From: Paroedura picta
Lineage: Eukaryota > Chordata > Lepidosauria > Squamata > Gekkonidae
Reading direction: 5' to 3'
Assembly (NCBI RefSeq): GCF_049243985.1
Contig: NC_135369.1
Coordinates: 21,168,533 to 21,232,532 of the forward strand
Length of the DNA stretch: 64,000 nucleotides
Shown: in pieces, positions 1 to 10,480 of the stretch
Numbering within the stretch: position 1 is the first letter of the stretch
Layout of the letters: each line of letters opens with the position of its first letter
Position numbers and translations under genes: made by a program
Notes under the pieces: generated by a model
Database searches by the model: none
What the model was told of the DNA's origin: nothing
The model's input: only the letters and a program-made list of their open reading frames with translations

Positions 1-229
1 CTAATACACACACAGAGTTAGTGAGAAGACAAAACAAAAGTCTTCACTGACTGGCAGAAGGCAGTCATAGAGGGGAGCAGATGAATCTTTGTGGGGAGGG
101 AGTTACTACGACCAAGAAAGCGCCGGTGGCTGCCTGCCTAGCCTCAGACAGTGGAGGAGCCTGAAGCAGGACCTCAGAAGATGCCTGGACTGCTTGGGTA
201 CGTTCATATGGGAGTATATAATCCCTAAA

Positions 230-716
230 ATATGGGGAGACGTAACCTTGCCAACAAAAGTACATCTAGTCAAGGCTATGGTATTCCCAGTTGCAATGTA
301 TGGCTGCGAAAGTTGGACCATAAGGAAGGCTGAGCGTCAAAGAATTGAGGCTTTTGAACTCTGGTGCTGGGGAAGACTCTTGCGAGTCCCTTGGACTGGA
401 AGGCGAACAAACCGGTCAGTCCTAGAGGAGATCAGCCCTGACTGCTCCTTAGAAGGCCAGATCCTGAAAATGAAACTCAAATACTTTGGCCACCTCATGA
501 GAAGGAAGGACTCCCTGGAGAAGAGCCTAATGCTGGGAGCGATTGAGGGCAAAAGAAGAAGGGGACGACAGAGAATGAGGTGGCTGGATGGAGTCACTGA
601 AGCAGTCGGTGCAAGCTTAAATGGACTGGTAGAGGACAGGAAGGCCTGGAGGATCATTGTTCATGGGGTCGCGATGGGTTGGACATGACTTCGCACCTAA
701 CAACAACAACAACAAA
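230..716 (+). repeat. Bov-B (RTE-clade) LINE 3' end
   Basis: The translation across 240-688 is the C-terminal region of a Bov-B reverse transcriptase: the CESWT block, LWCW, a RRLLRVPW-like block, FGHLMRR and RRRGRQRMRW follow one another in order. The element ends in a run of CAA triplets at about 699-716, the usual Bov-B tail. It is truncated at its 5' end and the frame carries no complete protein. The 229 bases before it hold nothing I recognise. Confidence 0.85.
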
Positions 717-719
717 ATA

Positions 720-1500
720 TGTTGGCCCCAATCCATATTGGACTTTGGACACAGAAGCAAACTGGGAACCAGTGTAGGAGGAACCCCAATCAACATTCTC
801 ATGGCAGCATTTTGCACCAATTGCAGTTTCTAGACAGTCTTCAAGGGCAGCTCCATACAGAACAAACTACGGCAACAAATTCCACATTTTATGTGTTCTG
901 TGAAGAAGGCCTTCCTTTTGCCTGCCTGTCAACTTAACTAAATGAACCCCACGTTCTAGTATCGGCTTGGTTTTATACTTATGTTGTTTTAATGCTAAGC
1001 TGTTTTGAGGAAGATTTTGAAGAGATAACATAGAAATACATTTAATAAAATAACCACTAGTATAGTTGAAGGAGAAAAATCTCACCCCATCTTCTGTCTT
1101 CATGCCACTCACATTTATAAATCATTATTATATTCCCCCCCCCAAAAAAAAATCTTTTCCAAATCTAACCCTCACACCAAACAAGCATTTCTTATAGGAA
1201 AGATGCTCCAGTCCCTCAATAAATTTGGGATTACTTCACAGTAAGGCCAACTCATTTCTAAGACCATTCAACCTGGATAAACTCACAGAAGAAGCAAGGT
1301 CTCTGCTGTCAGAAATTGAGTACATATCCGCTGATTATTCTATGTGGACACTTTTATCGGTACCTGTGGACCTTCATCGGTACCTGTCTTCAGATTTCAT
1401 TTTAACCCAATTCCTCAGTGGACTGATCGCCCTTCCATAGCAAGCCTAGCAACTTAATGGGGCTTAGAGCCAATTTAAAACTCGAAATCGGATCCTGCAA
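720..1500. other. Unassigned intergenic stretch
   Basis: I see no gene, named repeat or RNA here. It is AT-rich in its middle and has a short C-run followed by an A-run near 1,134-1,151. The open frames present are short and have no recognisable protein content. Confidence 0.4.
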
Positions 1501-1960
1501 GAACTGGGATCGCATGGCAGCGAGTGGGGAGGTGGGAGGGAACAAGCAAGGAAGGCGATCCTAAAAGCTCCTGGATCCACTGGGAGGATGGAGAAATGCG
1601 GTCACTCCGGGCATCCTTGCAGGCAAGCTAAATCCGCTGCATGGAAGCAAGGACCAGGATCCTTGCGGAGACGCTGAGCGTGCAAAGTGCAAAGGGGGGA
1701 CTCACAAGGTCCGTCCAGCGAAGAGAACCCGGGAAGCCCTTCCAAGCTACTCACCGCCAGCTCCAAGCCCTCTCTTGCCTTCCATCCCGCCTTCTTCTGC
1801 GGCGGAACCAATCAATAGCAGCAGAAGGTGCCACGTGACGAAGCGGCTTCCCGAAGCGGCCGCTTGTTTTTTACGTCACAGAGTGAGGGCTGAAGCCGCC
1901 GGGTGCCAGGTTTATGTCATGTGATCAGATGGCTTGTCGCTCCAGGGCGGGTTGTTGTTT
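1500..1960 (-). promoter_or_regulatory. Candidate CpG promoter firing leftward
   Basis: This block is richer in GC and CpG than its surroundings. On the minus strand it shows a CCAAT-box-type ATTGG (near 1,808), an E-box CACGTG inside GTCACGTGGC (about 1,830-1,840) and a CRE-like ACGTCA (1,873-1,878). A strong splice donor GTGAGTAG lies downstream at about 1,757-1,750, so this could be the promoter and untranslated first exon of a gene running off the left edge. The gene itself is not visible. An E-box of this form resembles the CLEAR element used by lysosomal genes, but that is only a resemblance. Confidence 0.35.
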
Positions 1961-2043
1961 GAAGGGACCGGGAAGGCAGAGCCGTCTGGGCTCAGGGAGG
2001 TTGAAGGCTGGCGGGACTGTCAATCCGGAGTAGGGCTATGCCG

Positions 2044-2180
2044 CGTAGGGGTGGCCAAACCAGCTTTCGAAGTTTCCGTGGACTACGATTCCCATGAGGC
2101 CCTGCCCAAATTGTGCTGGTAGAGGCTCATGGAAATTGCAGTTCATGGACTTCTGGAGAGATGCAGTTTGGCCACCCCTG
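2044..2180. mobile_element. Palindromic hAT-type MITE (GGGGTAG..CTACCCC family)
   Basis: The ends are inverted versions of each other (GTAGGGGTGGCCAAACC at the left, GGTTTGGCCACCCC-like at the right) and the interior carries the recurrent phrase for this family, a GGACTACRATTCCCATGAG-type block. Other copies in the window have 8-bp target-site duplications, which supports hAT. This copy is diverged. Confidence 0.6.
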
Positions 2181-2346
2181 GATGAGGAAGGGGTAGTCTG
2201 GGAAGCGGAGTTGCAAATAAATAAAAATAAATAAAGGGCAGCAAGGGGATATTTCAGGATGCAGAAGGCATTTACACTTTTGAGGGGTTATTTTTTGGAA
2301 GGCATGGATCTGGATGGTTTTAAGCAGATTCTCATGAATGCATATG

Positions 2347-2628
2347 AGCCTCTTGTGGCGCAGAGTGGTAAGGCAGCCGTCTGAAAGCTTTGCCCATGAG
2401 GCTGGGGGTTCAATCCCAGCAGCCGGCTCAAGGTTGACTCAGCCTTCCATCCTTCCGAGGTCGGTAATATGAGGACCCAGCTTGCTGGGGGGTAAACAGC
2501 TATGACTGGGGAAGGCACTGGCAAACCACCCCGTATTGAGTCTGCCATGAAAACGCTAGAGGGCGTCACCCCAAGGGTCAGACATGACTCGGTGCTTGCA
2601 CAGGGGATACCTTTACCTTTACCTTTAC
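2347..2628 (+). mobile_element. Sauria-type tRNA SINE, complete
   Basis: It starts with GAGCCTCTTGTGGCGCAGAG, has a B-box-like GGTTCAATCC and ends with the CAGGGGATACCTTTACC tail that Sauria SINEs share with Bov-B. A 13-bp target-site duplication, ATGAATGCATATG, flanks it at 2,334-2,346 and 2,629-2,641. Sauria SINEs are known from squamates, so this is a good marker for the host group. Confidence 0.9.
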
Positions 2629-2809
2629 ATGAATGCATATGATTTTTGCATAGATGAAAAATAAAAGCACTGTTATCCTGTAGACCATTAGTCTATTGGC
2701 AGCACCACAAAATTGTGTGCCCACTACATCGTGGGGGTGCAATGGGACAATAACAAAGCTGAAATCCGTGAGTCCTCCAGGTTTTTCCATTGGGCAGGCC
2801 TTGTAACCA

Positions 2810-3150
2810 GAAAAATCACAGATCCACGATTCCATGGACATACCATGGAGCAAGAACAAGATTCTGAAGCACAGATCCTGATGGATCCTTGTGGTTTTTA
2901 CATTCAGTCACTCACCATCATATCATATAATCATAGCCACAATCTGCATCACAAAAATCACAAATCCTCACCTTTGTGGCAACACTATGGAGCCAAATCA
3001 TGTTTCTGAAGCACAGATCTTAATGGATCTTCAGGGGGTTTGCTCTGGGTCACCCCAAACTCACCATTAAATTACATATCACTTCCATGGCCACGGGTTG
3101 TGCCACAAAAACCATGGATCCACCTTTGTGGTGACACCACAGAGTAAAAC
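2810..3150. repeat. Degenerate ~150-bp tandem repeat
   Basis: A phrase of the form CACAAAAATCACAAATCC followed by ACCTTTGTGG recurs at about 2,951 and 3,103, and a related one starts near 2,811. GATGGATCC/TTAATGGATC phrases recur with the same spacing. This gives about two and a half diverged units of roughly 140-152 bp. No coding content is visible. Confidence 0.55.
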
Positions 3151-3163
3151 CATGATTCTAAAG

Positions 3164-3461
3164 AAAGCCTCCCTCCACCTTTTTACCATTGAGAAAACCC
3201 TGAAACATTCTTCAGGCTTTGAGAAACCCCAGAAGAGGCGCAATCATGCAGGACATGGTTGGGAAGCACAGCTGAGTACACGTCCACACGGGGCCCCTCC
3301 CCTTCCCATCCCCTCCACGCCCATCACTGGCCATGGACATATCACCCAATAAATGTTTAAGAAATTTAAAACATATATGAAGAATTAATTAACTTCAGGA
3401 AACTCTTCTGGGACTATCAAGGAACCCCAGAATTTCACAGAATCCTGGTTGAGAAAGCCTC
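3164..3461 (+). mobile_element. hAT MITE, 'AAGCCT..TCAAC' family
   Basis: The element is flanked by a perfect 8-bp target-site duplication TTCTAAAG (3,156-3,163 and 3,462-3,469), the signature of hAT insertion. The interior has the family phrases GAAACATTCTTCAGGCTT and CCCTCCACGCCCATC. Five other loci in the window carry the same family, including both outer edges of the inverted duplication. Confidence 0.85.
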
Positions 3462-3469
3462 TTCTAAAG

Positions 3470-4350
3470 CATGGATCCTGGTGGATCCTGAAGCCTTCTT
3501 CATCCTTCCCCATCTGTCCGCACATGGCCCACTTCTCCCTGTCAACTCTCCTCCCATCTTGTGAGCCTGGATGGGCAAGCTTGCCTCAGTCTGATGGAGA
3601 TAGAAAGAATAGGGCTTAAAGGCCAGTCGGAGAACCACTCACAAACCATGCTTACCAGCAATGGGGCACACACACACACAAAGACACACAGACATTCAAC
3701 ATTCAGCCATTTTCTCTGAGGTTCCCAGTTAAGACATATGAGTGAAGAAACAGGAAACTGAAAAGAATTGAAAAAATGACACCCTGCACGGCTGAGGGCT
3801 TTGCATAGAACATCAATGCCTTTACGATAATTTGGACTGAATAGGTGAGCCAAGGTTACTTAGGTCAAGGGAAAGTCGTGAATCTGGCAATTCTAGCAGG
3901 AGTTCTCGGTACCAAATAGAAATTTCTGGTACCAGAACCAGTGTTTGACCTGGATCCACTATATATTTCCTTGCAGGGGACAGCCTCCAGAGGGCAGAAT
4001 GGTGTGCATTTGGGGTGGTCCAAAGATTGTTTTGGAGTCCAGCCTGGCCGTAATGTCTGCCGGAGCCTTAGTTCTGGGGGCACCCCACTTTGGAACACCT
4101 GAGACCAGAAGTGGGCTCTGGACCAGGAATTAGGCCCTGTCCTCTGGGTGTCCCTGAGGCAACCAGTCTTCCTTTGAAAAGGTGGCCCTTGAATGTCATT
4201 GCTCCAAATGTAGATTCTTGCCTCTAATCATATCTTAGGTCATTTCTATCCTCCAGTATTCATGTGCTGACCTATAGATCACCCCGTCCTCCCCTTGGCC
4301 ACTATATCCCCCTTCCGTGCTGCTTCCTCTTCCTGGTTCCTGAGCTACAC
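3470..4350. other. Unassigned intergenic stretch with CTCF-like motif
   Basis: A short CA-rich microsatellite lies at about 3,668-3,690. CCTCCAGAGGGCAG at 3,984-3,997 matches 13 of 14 positions of the vertebrate CTCF core consensus, but single motif matches occur by chance. Nothing else is recognised. Confidence 0.35.
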
Positions 4351-4351
4351 C

Positions 4352-4480
4352 TATGTTATTTATTTATTTATTTCATTTCAAACATTTGTGAGCCCCCTTT
4401 CTGCCTTGTGGAATTCAAGGCGGCTTACAATATTAGCTGAACTTTATCAAAACACAGTAAAAACAATAAGGATCAAACCT
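4352..4480 (-). repeat. LINE 3' end (L2/CR1-like), antisense
   Basis: A TTTA repeat followed by GAGCCCCCTTTCTGCC and AAGGCGGCTTACAATAT is the antisense form of the 3' UTR tail found on many L2/CR1-type LINEs in reptiles. It is short and cannot be assigned to a subfamily. Confidence 0.55.
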
Positions 4481-6350
4481 CGAAAAGTCCCCGATGAAGA
4501 GGCTCCTATGGCCGCCTCCCTTCTCTTTTCCTTCTTCCCACTTGCCAACCAACAAACCTTTCCTTGTCCCCCTGTCTGCAGCTTCTCCCCCTCCTTTCCT
4601 AGCTGCCAGGGTGTTCCTTGAAAGGTCTGCCTCTGCTTTATGGTGGCTGCCAGCTCAGGGCAGGTCCAGGTATTGGTCTGGATTAGGGCTCCAGAGCCAC
4701 CCCTGCCCTATTGGGCTCGATTGTCCTGGTCTTGTCTCCAGAAGTTGCTCCTGGGCCTTTGATGGGCGAGGCCCTCTCCATCAGAGGATTGGTGATGGGG
4801 GCAGGGGCCCTTCTAGGCTGTTTTGGCCCCCCAGTCCACTGCTGCCCACCTGCCCCAGTTTTGCTTTCCAGGTATCAAGGCTTAGAATGTTTGGCAATGC
4901 CGCTGTGGTTGCCAAGCAACCCCCAACAGCCACGGAATTCTGAGGGCATCCTTCAAGTGACAGAGGTGGCTTCTATTCTCCCAGAGAGTCTGGATCCCAT
5001 GACTTATTTTTACCCTGCAAACTTGGGTCTCCTTCAGGTCTGACCAGAGAGACAGACCTTATGCTTCTCCTTGGGCTTTTTGCCCTGCTGAAAGCGGATC
5101 CCCCTTGGGAACAGAATTTTGCATAAGTGCAGCCAATGCTTTGCAGGCATCTTCTATGACCCCACTTTTAAGAATTTTTGTTTACTGTTTGAAAGGAAGA
5201 AAATGCTTTGAAAGGGCTTGTTAGGGAGCTCGGTAAAGCAGCTCCTCGTCTGGGGAGGTGTACCCTGCGGTGAATTGTCCCTACAAGTCTCATGTGCTGG
5301 GTCTGTGGGAGACACGGAGGCAAGCTTTCAGGAGTGAAAGGGGCAGCTAGGAATGAAAGGACCAGCCTGCCAAGTGACCAGGCAACCCAACCCCAAAGAA
5401 ACAGCCCATTTTCCTGAGCGGCCTCGCAGTAGGAGGCAAACCTGGCTGGGGCTCTTGGAAGGACAGCCTGGGAATGGTAATCTGTGGACATCTGGAGAGC
5501 CACCGTTCAGCCACCCCTGATTTAGAGGCTAGTTTGGAACCCCCATAGGCTCGCGCAATTCAGTTTAGCACTTTGCAGTCCGTTCCGTCAGAGACCATTA
5601 CAAGCCCCAAGTGTTCCCCTGTCCCGATAGGGCAACTGGGGGCCTATAAGTGTGTTGTGCATTGTTTCTCGCTCATTTCAACAATAAAAGTGGAGGAAAA
5701 AAACCTGCTCAGTTTCCATTTCTGTGCTTCGGAGGAAAGATGCCGCTCGGTTTCCATTTCTAAGGAAAGAACAGTGTGTGTTCCCAGCCCGGCCACAGGG
5801 AGGCGCTCCAAGCCAAGACGTATGTGTATATCTGTGTCTAGAGCAGCGACGCGCCCTGGATAAGCCCAATGCTTTAGTGGGGAGAAGCCAGAACTTCCTG
5901 GGACTTTTGTGTCCGGCTCAAGACATGCAAGATTTTACTGCCATGACTCAAGAAGCAAGCGGGTGCCAGGAACTCATCTGCGCTGTCTGGAGATCCGCTG
6001 TAATCCCAGGAGAACTCTACAGTCCTCCTGGAGGCTGGTAACCCAAGCCTGGGGAGGTGCAGTTTCCAATCCCTCCCCAGTCGGGAAGCGGCCTGAGCGT
6101 CGCCCTCCCTCTCGGACTTGCCTGCCTCCCTGACCCCGACTGGGCCCGGCCCCCTCCTCTGTTGGCCGCCCCCTGTGGCTGGCCGGGAGGGAGCGAGGGA
6201 GTGGAGAGGGAAGGGAGCCAGCAGGAGGGGGAGGTTTGGGCAAGGTGGGCTATTCGGCTGTCCGGTTCACGTCTGGCCGCTCAATGAGAAATTCTGTCCA
6301 TTGGACGTCAGCTCGATCCCCCGGAGTGAGAAGTAGGCTCTCAAAAGTGG
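4481..6350. other. Unassigned stretch with GC-rich tail
   Basis: Several open frames of 90-150 codons occur here, but they overlap on different frames, are rich in Pro, Ser and Arg as expected of GC-rich DNA, and none resembles a known protein. A fragment of the palindromic hAT MITE lies at about 5,471-5,521. From 6,060 to 6,260 the DNA is GC-rich but shows no clear exon or promoter. Confidence 0.35.
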
Positions 6351-6354
6351 GCTG

Positions 6355-6478
6355 CCGCCGTCACAACAACCCTGTGAGGGAGACGAGTCGGCGGAGCCCA
6401 AGATCTTGCTTCCATGGCAGAGCAGGGATTCAAGCCTGGGGGACTCAGATGCCAGTCCCACAGTTGAACCTCGACCCC
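6355..6478 (-). mobile_element. tRNA-derived SINE, MIR-like type B
   Basis: Read on the minus strand it has a shortened B-box region, GGATTCAAGCC on the plus strand, and the conserved CAACCCTGTGAGG block. It is a truncated copy of the same SINE type seen at 24,207 and 62,890. Confidence 0.55.
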
Positions 6479-6485
6479 CCCCCAT

Positions 6486-6626
<141 letters not shown>

Positions 6627-6628
6627 GA

Positions 6629-7500
6629 GTGATGACTGATAAAGGACTAGATGTATGTTTTGACAAAGGTAAATGCCTAATTAAGGATGCAAATGAGATT
6701 GTGGCCACGGGAAGCAGAGAAGGTGCTTTGTATGTGCTGGATACCTGTAAGCAACCAGAAATTAATCTTGTGAAGCAATGCAAACATAGAGACTGTATGA
6801 ATCTGTGGCATCACAGATATGGCCACCGAGATAATCAAGCAATAAAACAATTAGCAAGCCAGGATCTAACAAAGGGCTTGCAGATGAAGGGGTGCCCCAT
6901 TGAACCAGAGCGATGCATATGCTGCCTTAAAGCCAAAGCAACCAGACCCAGCTTCAAAGGGAAAAGTGATTTGCAAAGAGCAAGGAGGCCCCTAGAACTT
7001 ATTCACAGTGATATATATGGTTCAATGAGGACAGCAACCCCCAGTGGAAACCAATATATACTGACTTTTATTGATGATTTCTCAAGATATACTGTAACTT
7101 ACCTGCTCAAAGAAAAAGGCCAGGTATTGGAGAAATTTAAAGAATACCTTGCAGTGGCCAGGAACAGGTTCACTACAGATCAGTCACTAGTATTATTTTC
7201 TGATAATGGGGGAGAATATATTGGACATGAAATGAAAAATTATCTGGCAGAAAATGGCATAGAGCATAATTTCAAAGTCCCATATACCCCAGAGCAAAAT
7301 TGTGTGGCAGAAAGAAAGAACCACTCTCTCACAGAGATGTGTAGATGCATGCTCCTAGAAGCAGGCTTACCTGAGAAGTACTGGGGAGAGGCAATTAACA
7401 CTGCTACCTACCTGCAAAATAGACTACCTACCAAAGGTGCTACTGCAGCACCCTATGAACTGCGGTATGGGCACAAGCCCAGTGTGAATCATTAAAAGGT
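6629..7500 (+). mobile_element. Ty1/copia fossil, integrase part
   Basis: This piece of a copia-superfamily LTR retrotransposon encodes the zinc-binding pre-integrase region followed by the integrase core. It ends before the reverse transcriptase, and its left side is cut off at the GATA microsatellite. The element is broken and incomplete. Because the frame is readable over a long stretch I infer a fairly recent insertion, but no date can be given. Confidence 0.9.
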
Positions 7501-7504
7501 GTTT

Positions 7505-8049
7505 GCCTCGTCTTTCCTATCCGGAATGTCCTTCCGTGAATAAAACTTTTTCTTTTCTAAGCATATCAATGAAATAACTCTGCTATGCAAACAGTCATGA
7601 CCAAGTCTCTGGCCACATGAGCATCACGCACTGCCTGTGAGGCTCCCTCTGGAAAGGAATGCGGAACTCCAGTGGGTCCGAAACGCGGTCGCCAGGCTAC
7701 CTCCAGGCAGTTGTTGTTAGCATCTCAGAGTTTTTTCATTGATATGCAAATGCTGTTTAGGTTAGAAAAGGAAGTTTTATTTACGGAAGGACATTCCGGA
7801 TAGGAAAATTGAGGCAGAGGATAGAGCTCCTACATCTAGCTGGCTCAAGAGAAGAAGGCAGACTGAGAAGCATCCGGGAAGAAAGAGGAAATTGCCCTGA
7901 GAGTAGCAATCTAGGGACAGACAAAAGGCACACTTAAAAGATAGAAAGGTCCTGAACTCTCTGATCTATTTAACAGCCTTCTTGCTGCCCCCATCAGGGT
8001 CTTCCTCTTCCTGGTTAACTTTGTACACCAGACATTGCATACTCCAACA
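7505..8049. mobile_element. Copia LTR fragments in inverted orientation
   Basis: The segments 7,505-7,573 and about 7,737-7,832 are imperfect inverted copies of each other. The minus-strand segment ends at about 8,049 with TGTTGGAG, a typical copia LTR start, directly next to a purine-rich tract on the minus strand. I read these as pieces of the LTR from two oppositely oriented copia copies, or one rearranged copy. Confidence 0.6.
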
Positions 8050-8750
8050 CCCCTTCTCAAAGTCTAGTGTACAAAGTCCACAAGGTTCATCTTCTTGCGT
8101 AGACTTTGAAACTTCTCTCTGGCGAGTGGCTTGGTGAGCACATCTGCAATCATTTCATTCGTAGGACAGTAGTCCAGCTCAACAAGCCCCTCTTCTTTCA
8201 TGTTTCTCACGAGGTGATGCTTCACATCAATGTGCTTTGTTCTGGAGTTGATTTTCTCTGATAGTGCAAGCTTGATGCAGCTTCGGTTGTCTTCATAAAG
8301 TTGCACTGGATTGGGTTCTTCTACCCCAAAGTCTTGCATCAGTTGCAGTATCCATTTCAGTTGTTTGCACACTTCCACAGATACATATTCCGCAGATACA
8401 TATTCAGCTTCTGTTGTGGAGACAGCTACACTTTCTTGCTTCCTGCTGCTCCAGCTGATTACACCGCCGCCATAGTAGAACAGGTGTCCACTTGTTGACT
8501 TTCTGTCAGTAGTGTCTCCTGCCCAATCGGCATCCATGTATCCCACCAGTCTGGGATTGTCACATGTTGGTAGCTTTAGTTTCAGGTGTGCAGTTCCAGT
8601 CAGGTACTTTGTAAGTTCTTTGACTGCATTCCAGTCTCTTTTGGTTGGTGATTCCACCTTCCTGCACAGTAAGCCAACAGCTGCTGCGATATCTGGACGT
8701 GATATTTGCATCCTTTTAATGTGGGAGGAGGGGGGATTCCTTGCCACTTA
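8050..8750 (-). mobile_element. Ty1/copia fossil, reverse transcriptase end and RNase H
   Basis: On the minus strand this encodes the end of the copia reverse transcriptase and the RNase H domain, followed by the purine tract and LTR fragment to its left. It lies opposite in orientation to the integrase piece at 6,629-7,500. The element is broken and large parts are absent from the window. Confidence 0.9.
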
Positions 8751-9294
8751 AGGGGTCTCGTCTCTTTCCCCCGCCTTTGGCTGGAACAGAACTGTCCAGA
8801 GGAGCTGCTGGGAGTAGGCGGAAAACACCCAGCTGGGGCCAAGGAGCTCAGCTGAAAAGGCCCGTAGAAGGAAAACTCCCTTTCTGAAGCCTCGAGACTC
8901 TTCCAAAGTCCTGTCTTTGGCAACAGGCGGCAGGCTCCAACGTTTGAAGCTGGTTCAAAGGTGGATCTTTAAAGACACTCGTCTCCCATTGGGAATCAGG
9001 AGATAAGTTCAACACCATGGCGACGGGAGATGTGCGCTGTCGACAAGCAAGCACACAAGCAAGCACACCCACAACAGCACTCTGAGCACATCCAAGCAAG
9101 AGGAGCATCTTGCACGGCGCTTGGGGTGGGTGGGTGGGTGGGGAGCCACCCTGCTCCCCCCCCCCTCCAGCCATGCCCTAAGTACAAATGCGTCCTTTTC
9201 GGGTGAGGCTCCGCAGCCCAAGAAGGCAAAATGACGCTGCTTACAGAAACCAAATCGCATGAGCCCATGGTGGGTTCCCAAGTAATCTCCACAG
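8751..9294. other. Unassigned stretch
   Basis: No gene or repeat family is recognised. It contains a short GGGT run near 9,126-9,141 and a C-run near 9,155. At 9,295-9,334 a fragment of the palindromic hAT MITE starts and breaks off exactly where the CCAT microsatellite begins. Confidence 0.35.
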
Positions 9295-9335
9295 CAGGGG
9301 TAGCCAAGCAGTGGCTCACCTGATGTCCATGGGCT

Positions 9336-9595
9336 ATCCATCCATCCATCCATCCATCCATCCATCATCCATCCATCCATCCATCCATCACCCATCCATC
9401 CATCCATCCATCATCCATCCATCCATCCATCCATCATCCATCCATCCATCCATCCATCCATCATCCATCATCCATCCATCCATCCATCCATCCATCCATC
9501 CATCCATCCATCCATCCATCCATCCATCCATCCATTCATTCATTCATTCATTCATTCATTCATTCATTCATTCATTCATTCATTCATTCATTCAA
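9336..9595 (+). repeat. Compound microsatellite (CATC)n / (ATTC)n
   Basis: About 200 bp of TCCA repeats with regularly placed TCA interruptions change at about 9,533 into about 60 bp of pure TTCA. The long Ser-Ile-His-Pro reading frame here is only a translation of the repeat. Confidence 0.97.
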
Positions 9596-9663
9596 TATAC
9601 CGCCCTCCTCTGAGGCTCAAAGTGGTTTACTTGGAACTGGAAAGGGGAAAAATAATATAGAAC

Positions 9664-9748
9664 AGGGGTAGTCAACCAGTGGTCCTCCAGATGTCTATGG
9701 AGTACAATCCCCATGAGCCCCTGCCAGCGTTTGCCTGACTACGCCTGC
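9664..9748. mobile_element. Palindromic hAT-type MITE
   Basis: It opens with CAGGGGTAGTCAACCAG and closes with TGACTACGCCTG, the inverted end. The interior carries GTACAATCCCCATGAGCC, the family's recurrent block. It belongs with the copies at 17,220, 24,440, 25,833 and 49,618. Confidence 0.7.
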
Positions 9749-9749
9749 T

Positions 9750-10480
9750 CTACACGGTTTCCGGCGTTCTCATTTTCTAACTGACAGCCAGCTAGCTGCA
9801 GCCAAGCAAGTTTGCACTTAACAAAGTCTGTGACTAAGTAGGAAATTCTCTCCTCTAGCATTTATATGAAAACAATGGTTGTCTGTGAGCTTTAAGTATA
9901 AGCCAAAAAGAGTCTGAAGGACATGGAGAATATAAAATAGTCCCTTTAGTTTTCCAAATACTGACAAAGAGTCCTGCTCATTAAGCAACAGCTCTAGGGG
10001 TTAGTTTACAAAATTATGACTGAAAAACTTGAAGAAAAAAGATTTTAAAAACTGTATAAACCCTTGGGTAAAAAGCAGAGTTTCTCACAACACGCCCTTC
10101 AGCGATCCAACAGAACCTCTGACCAGATTGTCTTTGGCCGTAAAAAACACTTTCTTGAGGGTAAACCCTGTTGAATAAGAAAAGACTCCTTTCTGAGTAG
10201 ACCTGCCTAGGATCGCTCCCTTTATTTTGATTATTTCAACGGACCAACGAAAAACTTTCAGGTCCATGAAAACATGTCCATGACTGATTGGGGAACAGAT
10301 TCAAGCGGGTAGCCGTGTTGGTCTGAAGCAGCACAATAAATTTTGAGACTGGACTGAACATTTATTTGGGAGCAGATTTTTTTTTAAGTGTGTTTGTAAA
10401 AGCACCTGAGAGAAACGCCCAGAAACGAGGGGTGCCAGGTACGAGAGAGAGGGATTTCCCCTCTTATTCAGTTTTCGGCA
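9750..10480. other. Unassigned AT-rich stretch
   Basis: No gene is seen. At about 10,300-10,358 there is a fragment of an interspersed repeat with the phrase GTAGCCGTGTTGGTCTGAAG, which recurs at 43,913 and 55,900. Confidence 0.35.

Noticed and set aside
2347-2628. tRNA gene
   Set aside because: The A- and B-box-like words belong to SINEs with tails and target duplications; no cloverleaf of a real tRNA was seen here or at the other SINEs.
4494-5043. Frames of 149 and 110 codons
   Set aside because: No domain, no splice context and they begin in LINE-derived DNA; judged to be chance.
9311-9613. 100-codon open frame of Ser-Ile-His-Pro repeats
   Set aside because: It is only the translation of the CCAT/ATTC microsatellite.
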